From: Bradyrhizobium sp. dw_411
Lineage (GTDB): Bacteria > Pseudomonadota > Alphaproteobacteria > Rhizobiales > Xanthobacteraceae
Length of the DNA stretch: 64,000 bases
Assembly: GCF_018449695.1 (NCBI RefSeq)
Contig: NZ_JAAVUY010000008.1
Location: forward strand, 248,001 to 312,000
Reading direction: 5' to 3'
Under the pieces are notes generated by a model. The model saw only the letters and a list, made by a program, of their open reading frames with translations. It was not told the DNA's origin and did no database searches. Position 1 is the stretch's first letter. Each line of letters opens with the position of its first letter. This document shows, piece after piece, positions 1 through 8,821 of this stretch. A program made the position numbers and the translations under genes.

Positions 1-2129
1 ACCACATCGACCTGCCCCGGCGTCTCCGTGATGTCGAGGATCGGATAGGTGATCCAGTCCACGCTGGTCACGGTGTTGCGGTCGAAGGTCACTTCCTCCC
101 ACAGCGCGCGGCTGACGCCCTGCACGATGTTGCCCTCGACGCATTTCACCAGCCCGTCGGGATTGATGATCTGCCCGCAATCATGCGCCACCGTAAACTT
201 GCGCGCCGCGATCTTGCCGGTTGATCTGTCGACATCGACCTCGGCGATCACGGCGACGCGGGTGCCGTTGCGCTGGGCGTAGGCGATGCCGCGGCCGGAT
301 ACTTTGGGACCCGTCTGGTCATGACGCGGCGACGCCCGCGTTTCCCATTTTGCCTTTTCCGCCGCCGCCTTGATCACGGCGATGTCGCGCGGATCCTTGA
401 CATAGCGCAGGCGAAACTCGATCGGATCGGCATTCACCGCCGAGGCGACTTCATCGATGAAGGATTCGCTGGCGAAGTGGATTTGCGGCCCGACAGGGTC
501 GCGCAAATGCGAACTGCGCAGCGGCGATGCACGGTCGAGCAGCGGCGGAATGGTTTCCCACGCCATTCGCTTGTTGGCGACCGCATAGGATTCCGCCGGC
601 ACGCCAAACCCGTCGCCGGATTTTAGCGCCACACCGAGCGTCTGCCCGGTCAGCGTATCATACGGCTTGCCACCATTGGTATCGACGTCGACCCGCGAGA
701 ACGCCTTGCTGGTGAACTCGTAGGCGATCACCTCTCCGGCCGCATTGAGACCGCACTTGGCGCTGTGAACCGAGGCCGGGCCCTTCGGATCCCAGCCTGT
801 GCCTTGATCCCGCATATATTGCAGACGTACCGGACGGCCGACCGATTGGGCCAGCATCGCGGCATCCATCGCGCAATCATCCGCATCGTTGCGGCCATAG
901 GAGCCCGGGCCGGATTTGAAGATCACATGCACCGACTCGAGCGGCATCTGCAGCAGCGTGGCGATGCCTTCCTGCACGAAATGGGACTTTTGCGTGCCGC
1001 TCCAGCAGGTCGCCTTGCCGTCCTTGATTTCGACCAGCGAACAGGCCGGCCCCATGCTGGCATGCGACTGGAACGGCCATTCATATTCGGCCTCGATAAT
1101 CCGGGCCGCGCTCTTGAACGCCGCATCGACATCGCCGTTCTGCACTTCCACCATGCGCTTGCGCACCGGCGCCTTGCGGATGTGATCGTGCAGCGACGCC
1201 TGTGCCGGGAATGGCGGCTCCTGCGCCGACCATTCGACCTTCAGCTTTTCGGTCGCCTGGATCGCATCCCATTCCTTGTCGGCCACCACTCCGAGGAAGC
1301 CGTTCTTCCAGACCACTCTGGCGCCCGGAATATCCTTGATCGAACTCTCGTCGACCTTCACCGGCACCGAGCCTGCGACCGCCGGCCGGATCATCCGGCC
1401 ATGCATCATGCCGGGCACTTTGACGTCGGTGACGAAGTCTTCCTGGCAGAACACTTTCGGCGCGATGTCTTCGCGCTTGATCGGCTGGCCGACGACCTTG
1501 TGCTCGCTTGGCTTCTTCGGTTGCGCCTTGCCGGGCGCATAGAGCGCGTTGCCGTATTGCTTGTTCCAGTCGAGCTGGACGTTGAAATACTGCCCGCCGA
1601 TCAACTGCGCATAGGAAATGCTCTTGGTCTTGTCGTCAGTCGCGCTGACGACGCCGTCATTGACTGTGAGCTTGTCGGCCGGAACCGACAGCGCGCCGGC
1701 CGCCATCTCGACCAGCACGCGCCGCGCTTCCGCCGCCGCCACGCGCAACTGTTTGCCACCGAGCTGAATGCCCGTCGAGCCTGACGCGCCGCCCTGGTTC
1801 ACGGAGGTCGCGGTATCGGCCATGAAGACCTTGACGGCCTTGAAGGGCACATCAAGCTCTTCCGCCACGATCTGCGCGATCGCGACGTGCAGGCCGTGAC
1901 CCATGTCCATCTTGCCAAAATAAGCGGCGACCCGGCCGTCGGCATTGACGGCGATGTAGGAGGACAATTGATCCGGGGTCAGCGGCGGCTTGGTGCCTTG
2001 CGCAAAGGCCTCGCCGATCGACAGCACGGTTTCCAGCGTTACGCCGGCGCCGATCGACACGACAAGCGCGCCGCTGCCAAGCAGAACCGAACGGCGGGTG
2101 AGCGAAGTGGGCTTTTCGAATTTTGTCAT
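1..2129 (-). CDS. Molybdopterin-binding large subunit of an aldehyde-oxidase-type hydroxylase (partial)
   Basis: The frame stays open from the ATG at 2129 to the window edge (about 709 codons), so the C-terminus is missing. It begins with a twin-arginine-like export signal (TRRSVLLGSGALVVS), suggesting folded, cofactor-loaded export. The body matches the xanthine dehydrogenase/isoquinoline 1-oxidoreductase beta family: GQGGASGST-like and GPGSYGRNDADD stretches and a late HDCGQIINPDG motif, as in enzymes binding Mo-molybdopterin cytosine dinucleotide. It lies 12 nt downstream of the [2Fe-2S] subunit gene, so the two probably form one periplasmic enzyme hydroxylating an N-heterocycle or aldehyde. 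The substrate cannot be read from sequence. Confidence 0.9.
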   Translation of the reverse strand, partial: MTKFEKPTSLTRRSVLLGSGALVVSIGAGVTLETVLSIGEAFAQGTKPPLTPDQLSSYIAVNADGRVAAYFGKMDMGHGLHVAIAQIVAEELDVPFKAVKVFMADTATSVNQGGASGSTGIQLGGKQLRVAAAEARRVLVEMAAGALSVPADKLTVNDGVVSATDDKTKSISYAQLIGGQYFNVQLDWNKQYGNALYAPGKAQPKKPSEHKVVGQPIKREDIAPKVFCQEDFVTDVKVPGMMHGRMIRPAVAGSVPVKVDESSIKDIPGARVVWKNGFLGVVADKEWDAIQATEKLKVEWSAQEPPFPAQASLHDHIRKAPVRKRMVEVQNGDVDAAFKSAARIIEAEYEWPFQSHASMGPACSLVEIKDGKATCWSGTQKSHFVQEGIATLLQMPLESVHVIFKSGPGSYGRNDADDCAMDAAMLAQSVGRPVRLQYMRDQGTGWDPKGPASVHSAKCGLNAAGEVIAYEFTSKAFSRVDVDTNGGKPYDTLTGQTLGVALKSGDGFGVPAESYAVANKRMAWETIPPLLDRASPLRSSHLRDPVGPQIHFASESFIDEVASAVNADPIEFRLRYVKDPRDIAVIKAAAEKAKWETRASPRHDQTGPKVSGRGIAYAQRNGTRVAVIAEVDVDRSTGKIAARKFTVAHDCGQIINPDGLVKCVEGNIVQGVSRALWEEVTFDRNTVTSVDWITYPILDITETPGQVDV

Positions 2130-2141
2130 GGCGTGCCCCCC

Positions 2142-2609
2142 TCAGCCCATCATCTCGGCGGCACGCTTGACCGCCTTGAGGATACTGATGTGGGTGCCGC
2201 AGCGGCACTTCAGGCCGGAGAGCGCTTCCTTGATCTGGGCTTCGGTCGGCTTCTTGTTGTCGCGCAGGAACGCTGCGGCGGTCATCAGCCAGCCGTTGAT
2301 ACAGTAGCCGCATTGCAGCACCTGCTCCTCGACATAGGCGGTCTGCAGCGGGTGCGGCTTCTCGGGTGTACCAAGACCGGCCAACGTCGTGACTTCCGAT
2401 TTGCCGACGGCAGACATCGGCGTCACACAGGAACGCGTCGGCTGGCCGTCGACATGCACGGTGCAGGCGCCGCATTGCGCGAGGCCACAGCCGAAATGGG
2501 GATTGTTGAGGCCGAGATCGTTGCGCAGCGCATACAGCAACGGCATGTCCGGATCGGCTTCGACCGTATGGCTCTGGCCGTTGACACTAAGCTTGAAGGG
2601 TTGGTTCAT
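2142..2609 (-). CDS. [2Fe-2S] small subunit of the molybdenum hydroxylase
   Basis: This 155-residue protein has the two-domain layout of the isoquinoline 1-oxidoreductase alpha/CoxS family. An N-terminal plant-ferredoxin-type cluster site (CGLAQCGACTVHVDG plus a later Cys) is followed by a C-terminal helical cluster site (CGYC ... CRCGTH). It passes electrons from the molybdenum centre of the neighbouring subunit to an external acceptor; no FAD subunit is encoded nearby, as in the IorAB type, which usually uses a cytochrome. The gene is the first of the pair and ends 12 nt before the large subunit starts. It lacks its own signal, consistent with export bound to the Tat-bearing partner. Confidence 0.92.
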   Translation of the reverse strand: MNQPFKLSVNGQSHTVEADPDMPLLYALRNDLGLNNPHFGCGLAQCGACTVHVDGQPTRSCVTPMSAVGKSEVTTLAGLGTPEKPHPLQTAYVEEQVLQCGYCINGWLMTAAAFLRDNKKPTEAQIKEALSGLKCRCGTHISILKAVKRAAEMMG

Positions 2610-2791
2610 CGCGAGCAGCTCCCTTAGTTGGGGTACGGCGGATTACGTCCTGCCGTCCCGTCGCGGTGATCCGCGACCGCGCCGTTATCAGACGCTTGCG
2701 GAGGGGAGCCTAGCCCCGGAAACGGCGCTTGGGAATGGCCCGGGAATAAAATCGATGATGCCGAGCCGGTATTCGGGGCTGGAGGCGCTGC

Positions 2792-3637
2792 CTATACCAT
2801 CGCCTGGCTGTACGTCGCCGGCGCGGCGTTCGATCGCGCATCGCCCAACAGAATGCAGCCGAGCAGGTTCTGCATTTCGAGCCGCGCGGTGACATGCGAC
2901 ATGGTCGGGCGGGTTCCGAGCGTGATGTCGTCGATATCGTCCACGGCAGTCAGCCCGCGCGGATAAAGCTCGCGGAAGATCATCCGCTCGGCCAGGCCTT
3001 CGACGCAGCGAAAATCAAGCCAGCGTGAAAGCTCCTGCAAGCCCTTGCCGACGACAACATGGTTGCGCGAACTGAGCGTCGACAACCGGTTACGCAACAC
3101 GATCCACGCCAGCGATCCCTGATCGGGATGACGCTGGCGGCGCGTTACCTGCACCATCTGCGCATAATGACTGGTCCCGGTGACCTCGAAGGTCTTGGGA
3201 TCGACGGTGCCCAGGACATCGAGATCGACAAAACTGTCGTTCAGCGGCGTGATCAGGATATTGGCCAGCGCATGCGCCCGCCGCATCAAATAATTGTCGT
3301 GACCGGGCGTATCGATGACGATGACACCGCAGCGGCGCCCCAGCGCATCGATGGCGTCGGTGAGCGCATTGCATCCGGCGGTCTCGTCCTGCGCGGAGGG
3401 ATGGTGCAATTTGCCGAAGCTGAAATGCTCAGGCGTTTCAAGATCGCGATCGATCTGCCGGGCCCAGGCACGCCGGTTCTCGATGAAATGCGTGAGGCTT
3501 TTTTGCCTGGCATCGAGGTCGATGGTGGCGACGCGCTCACCCGACTTGATCAGGGCGATGGCAAGGTGCATCGCGACGGTCGATTTGCCCGACCCGCCCT
3601 TTTCGTTGGCCACAACAATCACGCGGGTGGATGACAT
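2792..3637 (-). CDS. mipZ: MipZ-like ParA-family ATPase, cell-division positioning
   Basis: The 281-residue product opens with a deviant Walker A motif, KGGSGKST at residues 13-20, as in ParA/MinD/MipZ ATPases, followed by ATIDLDARQKSLTHFIENR, the MipZ-type switch region, and a DTPGHD Walker B/switch II segment. MipZ in Caulobacter is about the same length; it forms a gradient from the ParB-bound origin and keeps FtsZ from assembling except at midcell. No parB is in the window, as expected, since mipZ normally stands apart from parAB. The ATG at 3635-3637 begins the conserved core directly. Confidence 0.88.
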   Translation of the reverse strand: MSSTRVIVVANEKGGSGKSTVAMHLAIALIKSGERVATIDLDARQKSLTHFIENRRAWARQIDRDLETPEHFSFGKLHHPSAQDETAGCNALTDAIDALGRRCGVIVIDTPGHDNYLMRRAHALANILITPLNDSFVDLDVLGTVDPKTFEVTGTSHYAQMVQVTRRQRHPDQGSLAWIVLRNRLSTLSSRNHVVVGKGLQELSRWLDFRCVEGLAERMIFRELYPRGLTAVDDIDDITLGTRPTMSHVTARLEMQNLLGCILLGDARSNAAPATYSQAMV

Positions 3638-3781
3638 GTGCCCTCGAGATTCACGTGAAGCGTCGCAAATGGATTTGATCCGCTAATCAGCCCTGATTCT
3701 CGCATTTATCGCAAGTTACGCGAGCCCTGTATCCACCGCGCGCCGATCATATCCGGCGGAGAACAATATTCGTGATCAACA

Positions 3782-4627
3782 TCACTTCTGCGGCCCGGAG
3801 AGGTAAATATCCCGTTCCGCGCGAAAAACATTGCTGTAGAGATTGGCAATCCACTGCCGTCCGTTGGACGTCACATTGAGATAGCGAATGGCGGTCTGCA
3901 CATGGGGCGCCACCAGATTCCAGTAGAACTGGGGATAGAGATTGACGAGATCGGCCGGCGAAGAGTAGCCGAGCTGACGGTTGAGCCCCGCTTCTTCAAA
4001 CTCGTGAAACAGCGCGTTGGCCTTGCGGATATAATGGGGATCGCCGAGCTGCCCGATCAGATCCGCCGCACGCAACAGCGACGCCTCATCGTCGCATTCC
4101 TCATCCGCGCTGGGCAGCGTGCTCGGAAATCGCGTGCCTTCGACAGCCCGCGCGATGCGTTCCTTGTCCAGAATCTCGATGCCGTGCAGCCGCTCCATGA
4201 CATACATCTTCGAGCGGTCGACATGATAGGGCAGCATCGCGGCGTCGGAAGATCCGCGCGGCAACGCGGCCTTGCGTCCATCAGCGTCCACCACATAGCC
4301 GTCCTGATTGTCGCCCCGGAAAAGCCCGCGGACGTACCCGATATCGTGGGTCAGGCAGGCGATGATGATGTGGGCATAGTCTTCGGCCGGCATGTGATTG
4401 TGCAGCGCGCGGCCGCGCAGGATATCGTGCCCCGCCATCGTCACCAGCATGGTGTGTTCGACATTATGATACAGCGCGTCGCTGTTGCCGATACATTCGA
4501 GCGCGATGCGCGCGATCGACGGCACCATTTCGACGAGGTGGTTCTGCGAAGAACCATACCGCCGCCGCATGTAATTCCCGAGAAAGTCGCCTAACGCATC
4601 GGCGGCAAGTTCCGGCACGGTGATCAT
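3782..4627 (-). CDS. HD-domain metal-dependent phosphohydrolase-like protein
   Basis: The conserved frame begins at ATG 4627 (281 residues, AGGA-type ribosome site upstream). The open frame extends further, to 4897, but that stretch overlaps the MarR gene and has shadow-like composition. HD-superfamily metal ligands are visible: H54/H58 in a YHNVEHT motif, then H94-D95 in CLTHDIGY, then further Asp residues near residue 175. Such domains hydrolyse nucleotides or cyclic nucleotides, but nothing here fixes the substrate. It follows the MarR gene on the same strand by 139 nt and could share its transcript. Exact function unknown. Confidence 0.8.
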   Translation of the reverse strand: MITVPELAADALGDFLGNYMRRRYGSSQNHLVEMVPSIARIALECIGNSDALYHNVEHTMLVTMAGHDILRGRALHNHMPAEDYAHIIIACLTHDIGYVRGLFRGDNQDGYVVDADGRKAALPRGSSDAAMLPYHVDRSKMYVMERLHGIEILDKERIARAVEGTRFPSTLPSADEECDDEASLLRAADLIGQLGDPHYIRKANALFHEFEEAGLNRQLGYSSPADLVNLYPQFYWNLVAPHVQTAIRYLNVTSNGRQWIANLYSNVFRAERDIYLSGPQK

Positions 4628-4766
4628 CACGGGAATCCTGATCCAAGCCTCAGAGGCTTTGCGGCAACGACCCGGAGAATGGCGCGGCGGCGTGACAGGA
4701 ATGTTACAGGTGGCGTTGCGACCGGCCAGCCGATCGAGCCGGAAAGCGAAGAATCCGCGAACAGCG

Positions 4767-5303
4767 CTACTCGACGATCTTTGAATTGATCTCGTCGAGC
4801 TGGGAGACGGTCGCGTGCAGGTTCTTCTGGACCTCGACCAGCCCATCCAGCATTTGCTTGATTTCCTTGCGCGACAGGCTTTGCACCGCGGTCGCAACGA
4901 CCTCCCGGGCCAGCGGGATCAGCTTGGCTTTCAGCGCACGCCCTTTCGGGGTGAGATGGACATGCAGCTTGCGGCGGTCGACCTTGTTCTGCACCCGCCG
5001 GACAAAGCCCTTCTTTTCCATGTTCAGGATGGCGCTGAGCGTGGTCGGCTCCATGGTGCCGACCCGCCGGGACAGCTCGCGCTGGTTCAGCCCGTCCTCA
5101 TGCCATAGCGCGCGGAGGAAATACCACATGCCCAGCGTGACGCCGTGCGGCTCGATCTTCAATTGCAGAAAGCGCTGCAGCGCCCGATGCGTGCGGCGGA
5201 CCTGATAGCCGACACTGTCGGCGAACGGAAAATCCGCGTCCTCGATGGCGATCTCGTCCGGCCGTAATACCTTGCGGGATTTCGCTGGCTTTTTGGTGGT
5301 CAA
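4767..5303 (-). CDS. MarR-family transcriptional regulator
   Basis: A 178-residue protein with a central winged helix-turn-helix: recognition-helix region NQRELSRRVGTMEPTTLSAI (about residues 76-95), then a wing with the DRR signature (NKVDRRKLHVHLTPKG). MarR proteins usually repress aromatic catabolism and efflux genes and release DNA on binding a phenolic ligand. It is divergent from the oxygenase reductase gene at 5508. An 18-bp inverted repeat in the shared gap recurs in front of the Rieske oxygenase gene, which makes this the likely local regulator of both transcripts. Confidence 0.9.
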   Translation of the reverse strand: MTTKKPAKSRKVLRPDEIAIEDADFPFADSVGYQVRRTHRALQRFLQLKIEPHGVTLGMWYFLRALWHEDGLNQRELSRRVGTMEPTTLSAILNMEKKGFVRRVQNKVDRRKLHVHLTPKGRALKAKLIPLAREVVATAVQSLSRKEIKQMLDGLVEVQKNLHATVSQLDEINSKIVE

Positions 5304-5461
5304 TGCCGCCCCTCATGGTTCGCACGACATCGGTGATTGCATATTCGGCCGCGGCAGGCAAACGGCTTCAACCGGTGCGACCGCCTGCTCTCGATTTGCC
5401 GCGCCGCAACCGCGGCTTCCACAAAACGAACCACTTTCACAGGCCGTGCGAACTGTGCTAT

Positions 5462-5479
5462 TACTTAGCTAACTAAGTA
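5462..5479. promoter_or_regulatory. Candidate MarR operator upstream of the reductase gene
   Basis: Perfect 7-bp inverted repeat TACTTAG/CTAAGTA around CTAA, in the 204-bp divergent gap between the MarR gene and the reductase gene. A possible -10 element TATTAA (5478-5483) overlaps its right edge, so binding would block the rightward promoter. A related site occurs at 14186-14203. Assignment to MarR is inference. Confidence 0.6.
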
Positions 5480-5507
5480 TTAATCGGATCGCTGCCATGA
5501 GGACGCC

Positions 5508-6476
5508 ATGAATTCCGGTCCCGAAGCCCCCGCGATGGTGCTGACGGTCCGACGCAAGTGCGAAATCGCCGCCGACGTGTTCCTGTTCGAGTTGCAGCAC
5601 CCGGATGGCGCCGATCTACCGGCTTTTACGCCGGGTTCGCATATCACCGTGACCGTCCCGTCCGGCCAGAAGCGCCGCTATTCGCTGTGCAACGACCCCC
5701 GCGAGCGCGATTACTATGCCATCGCGATCAAGCGGGAGGCGTCGGGTCGGGGCGGCTCGCTGAGTTTCACGCGGGACGTCGGCGAAGGCGACCGGATCAG
5801 CGTCGAGCTCCCGGCCAATGAATTCGAAATGTCGGCATCGGAGCCAAAGAGTTTTGTCTTTATCGCCGGCGGCATCGGCATTACGCCGATCCGGGCGATG
5901 ATCCTGCACTGCCTCCATCACGGCAGAGCGAATTTCAAACTCTATTATTTCACCCGCACGCCAGCCATGATGGCCTTTCGCGAGGAATTCAGCGCTCCCG
6001 AGTTCGCCGGAAAAGTCATCCTGCATCACGACAATGGCGATCCCGATCAGGCCTATGATTTGTGGCCTGTGCTGGAACACCAGCGCGGCGCGCATCTGTA
6101 TTGCTGCGGTCCGCGCGGCCTGATGGACGCCGTGCGCGACATGACCGGCCACTGGCCGGATTCGGCGGTGCACTTCGAGGATTTCGTCGGAGCCTCCGCC
6201 CCGCATGCCGACGACACGGCGTTCGAGGTCCAACTGGCGCGAAGCGGTCAGCGTTTCGAGGTCGCGGCCGGGGTTTCCATTCTCGATACGCTGCGCAGGA
6301 ACGGCCATGTGCTGGCCAGCTCCTGCGAAAGCGGCACCTGCGGCACCTGCCGCACCCGCTTCACCGCAGGCGAGCCCGACCATCGCGATCTCGTGCTGTC
6401 GTACAAGGAAAAGAAAAGCGAAATCATGATCTGCGTGTCGCGCGCGAAATCGCCGGCGCTGACGCTCGACATTTAA
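5508..6476 (+). CDS. Phthalate dioxygenase reductase-type (PDR/VanB) flavin iron-sulfur reductase
   Basis: 322 residues in the order of the PDR/VanB family: flavin-binding barrel with RRYSLCN (about residue 56), NAD-binding domain with FVFIAGGIGITPIRAMI (about 116-132), and a C-terminal plant-type [2Fe-2S] ferredoxin with CESGTCGTC and a fourth Cys in MICVSR. It takes electrons from NADH through FMN and the cluster to a Rieske oxygenase. The likely partner is the oxygenase encoded at 12790-14115. It is the first gene of a rightward pair with the dehydrogenase at 6496 (19-nt gap). The substrate is not fixed by sequence. Confidence 0.9.
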   Translation: MNSGPEAPAMVLTVRRKCEIAADVFLFELQHPDGADLPAFTPGSHITVTVPSGQKRRYSLCNDPRERDYYAIAIKREASGRGGSLSFTRDVGEGDRISVELPANEFEMSASEPKSFVFIAGGIGITPIRAMILHCLHHGRANFKLYYFTRTPAMMAFREEFSAPEFAGKVILHHDNGDPDQAYDLWPVLEHQRGAHLYCCGPRGLMDAVRDMTGHWPDSAVHFEDFVGASAPHADDTAFEVQLARSGQRFEVAAGVSILDTLRRNGHVLASSCESGTCGTCRTRFTAGEPDHRDLVLSYKEKKSEIMICVSRAKSPALTLDI

Positions 6477-6495
6477 ATCAAGAAGGCCATTCATC

Positions 6496-7674
6496 ATGGA
6501 CGAACCACTCAGACTTGGCGTCATCGGCTTAGGGCGCGCCTTCACCCTGATGCTGCCGACTTTCGCGGCGCATCCGCGCATCAGGATGGTGGCGGCCAGC
6601 GATCCCCGACCAGATGCGCGCGAGCGCTTTGCTGAGGAATTCGGCGCCAAGGTCTATGCGGATGCGGAAGCGCTCTGCGCCGACCCTGCCGTGCAGGCGG
6701 TCTATGTCGCCTCCCCGCATCAGTTCCATGTCGAGCACGTCAAGCTCGCCGCCGCGCACGGCAAGCATGTGCTGGTCGAAAAGCCGATGGCGCTGACGAC
6801 AGATGATTGCCTGGAAATGATCGCGGCCGCCAAGGCCGCCGGGATCAAGCTATTGGTCGGTCACAGCCACAGCTTCGACCTTCCATATTTGCGCACCAGC
6901 GAAATGATCCGCAGCGGCGACTATGGCCGCGTCTGCATGATCAATGCGCTGAATTTCACCGATTTCATGTACCGGCCGCGCCGTCCGGAAGAACTCGACA
7001 CCAAGGCCGGCGGCGGCGTGGTGTTCAGCCAGGCCGCCCATCAGGTCGACATTGTCAGGCTATTGGCCGGCGCCAAGGCGACCTCCGTGCGCGCTTTCAC
7101 CGGACGCTGGGACCCCAAGCGCCCCAGCGAGGGCGCCTACAACGCCCAGATCAATTTCGACAATGGCTGCTTTGCGTCATTGACCTATAGCGGCTACGCG
7201 CATTTCGACACCGACGAATTCAACGGATGGTCGGGCGAACTCGGCCAGCAGCGCGATGCTGAGGCTTCCTACGGCCGCGCCCGGCAGGCGCTGCGGCAGG
7301 CGACGACCGTCGCGCAAGAGATCGAGATGAAAAACCGCCGCGCCTACGGCCTCACAGGCAGCGACGCCTTTCGTCTTGGTGGCGATATTTCCCATAATCA
7401 TTTCGGACTGGTGGTCGCAAGCTGCGAGCGGGCTGATTTGCGGCCGATGCCGAGGGCAGTCATGGTCTATGGCGACGATGCGCGCCATGTCGAAGAACTC
7501 GCAGCCCCGACCATTCCGCGCGCCGAGGTGGTCGATGAGCTTTATGATGCCGCGATCTTGAACAAGCCGCCGCTGCATTCCGGCGAATGGGGACTGGCGA
7601 CGCTGGAGATTTGCCTCGCCATTCTGGCATCGGCGGAAGGCCGGCGCGAGATTGAGCTGAAGCATCAGGTGTGA
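6496..7674 (+). CDS. Gfo/Idh/MocA-family oxidoreductase, phthalate dihydrodiol dehydrogenase-like
   Basis: 392 residues. The N-terminal Rossmann fold has GVIGLGRAF, and the family EKP motif appears in HVLVEKPMALT, with the catalytic Lys. In phthalate pathways (Pht4) such a protein oxidises the cis-dihydrodiol made by the dioxygenase to a catechol-type product. Its position directly behind a PDR-type reductase and in a cluster with a Pht3-like oxygenase supports that step. The family also includes sugar and inositol dehydrogenases, so the exact substrate is inferred from neighbours only. Confidence 0.85.
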   Translation: MDEPLRLGVIGLGRAFTLMLPTFAAHPRIRMVAASDPRPDARERFAEEFGAKVYADAEALCADPAVQAVYVASPHQFHVEHVKLAAAHGKHVLVEKPMALTTDDCLEMIAAAKAAGIKLLVGHSHSFDLPYLRTSEMIRSGDYGRVCMINALNFTDFMYRPRRPEELDTKAGGGVVFSQAAHQVDIVRLLAGAKATSVRAFTGRWDPKRPSEGAYNAQINFDNGCFASLTYSGYAHFDTDEFNGWSGELGQQRDAEASYGRARQALRQATTVAQEIEMKNRRAYGLTGSDAFRLGGDISHNHFGLVVASCERADLRPMPRAVMVYGDDARHVEELAAPTIPRAEVVDELYDAAILNKPPLHSGEWGLATLEICLAILASAEGRREIELKHQV

Positions 7675-7689
7675 GGGCTGGGGCTCTCA

Positions 7690-7782
7690 TGGTTCGAGAC
7701 GCGCGAAGACGCGCTCCTCACCATGAGGGTCTGGGGTCCTCATCCTGAGGAGCATCGCGAAGCGATGCGTCTCGAAGGATGG
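7690..7782. repeat. Dispersed palindromic repeat, TTCGAGACGCGC/ATGAGG family, copy 1
   Basis: Self-complementary stretch with GGTTCGAGACGCGCG ... CTCCTCACCATGAGG followed by CATCCTGAGGAGC ... GCGTCTCGAAGGATG. A second copy lies at 32390-32500. It sits between two convergent transcripts and could fold when transcribed. This type of element is common in Bradyrhizobium intergenic DNA. Confidence 0.75.
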
Positions 7783-7799
7783 CAGCACCTGACGTGCCG

Positions 7800-7988
7800 C
7801 TAACGCCCTGACGAATTGCTCGCGCGGGAAGCGATGATCGCGATGAGGTCGTTTTCGGCGGCGGCGGCGGTCTTGTAGCGCGGCTCGGTGGTTACGAACG
7901 GCTGGGCGGCCTCGGCCGGATGAAAAATCTCCAGATAATAGAGACCATCTCGCGAATCTTTTTTGGGCTCTATCCGGATGACGGCCAT
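7800..7988 (-). CDS. Small hypothetical protein, last gene of the Liv-type operon
   Basis: 62 residues, starting MAVIRIEPKKDSRDGLYYLE, with no recognisable domain. Support for being real: an AGGA ribosome site about 8 nt before the ATG, a start only 23 nt beyond the stop of the LivF-type gene on the same strand, and a balanced, soluble-protein-like composition. It may be a small accessory protein or an unrelated passenger. No function is proposed. Confidence 0.55.
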   Translation of the reverse strand: MAVIRIEPKKDSRDGLYYLEIFHPAEAAQPFVTTEPRYKTAAAAENDLIAIIASRASNSSGR

Positions 7989-8011
7989 TGTCAGATCCTG
8001 TCTGCTCGGTT

Positions 8012-8821
8012 CTAAGTTGAGGCGCCGCCGGCGGGTGCAGCGTCGGGAAACAGCACGCCACGCAGTCTGCCCGCGAGCGCGGCACTCGCAGCACCCGACA
8101 CTTCGGTGGCGCTGCCCATGCCGAGATATCGCTCGGCCACGTCGGGCGAATTCAGGAGATCCTTTGACGCTCCTGAAAGCGTGATCCGGCCGTTTTCGAA
8201 CACATAGCCGCGATCGGCGATCGACAGCGCCTGGCGCGCATTCTGTTCGGCCAGCAAAATCGTAATGCCTTGCGCGCGCAAGCTCACGATCAGTCGGAAT
8301 ATTTCAGCGACCAGCAGCGGTGCGACACCCAGCGAGGGCTCATCGAGCAGCAGGATCTTCGGCCTCGACATCAAGCCCCGGGCGATCGCCAGCATCTGCT
8401 GTTGCCCGCCGGAGAAATTGCCGGCGAGATCCTGCATGCGATCGCGCAGGATCGGAAACAGCGCCCAGACGAATTCAAGCCGCTCGGACTTGTCAGCGTC
8501 CGGCGAGGCGTAGGCACCCAGCGCCAGATTCTCCGCCACCGTCATGCCCGCAAAGATCTGCCGGCCCTCGGGCACATGCGCGATGCCGCGGCGCAGACGC
8601 TCGGCCGGAGGCAGCGTTTCGATCGGCTCGCCTTCGAGCAAAATAGCCCCGGCCTCGGCAGGCATCAGCCCAGAAATCGATTTCGCCAGGGTTGATTTGC
8701 CCGCGCCATTGGCGCCGAGCAGCGTGACGATCTCGCCGCGCTCCAGCGTCAGATTGACGTTCTGCAGCACGCGATTGCGGCCGTATCCAACCGAAACTGC
8801 CCTGAGCTCAAGAAGCGGCAT
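8012..8821 (-). CDS. LivF-type branched-chain/aromatic ABC transporter ATP-binding protein
   Basis: 269 residues with Walker A GANGAGKST (about 34-42), signature FSGGQQQML, and Walker B ILLLDEPSLGVAPL, the last being typical of LivF. It energises import through the fused permease at 9614. Its start overlaps the LivG-type gene by 14 nt, so translation is probably coupled. In this island the transporter more likely carries an aromatic acid than branched-chain amino acids, as several HAAT-family importers do; that is inferred from context. Confidence 0.9.
   Translation of the reverse strand: MPLLELRAVSVGYGRNRVLQNVNLTLERGEIVTLLGANGAGKSTLAKSISGLMPAEAGAILLEGEPIETLPPAERLRRGIAHVPEGRQIFAGMTVAENLALGAYASPDADKSERLEFVWALFPILRDRMQDLAGNFSGGQQQMLAIARGLMSRPKILLLDEPSLGVAPLLVAEIFRLIVSLRAQGITILLAEQNARQALSIADRGYVFENGRITLSGASKDLLNSPDVAERYLGMGSATEVSGAASAALAGRLRGVLFPDAAPAGGAST

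Noticed and set aside
765..1784. 339-codon frame on the plus strand
   Set aside because: It is antisense to the molybdenum hydroxylase large subunit, and its composition is typical of a high-GC shadow frame (Arg, Ala, His rich, no motif).
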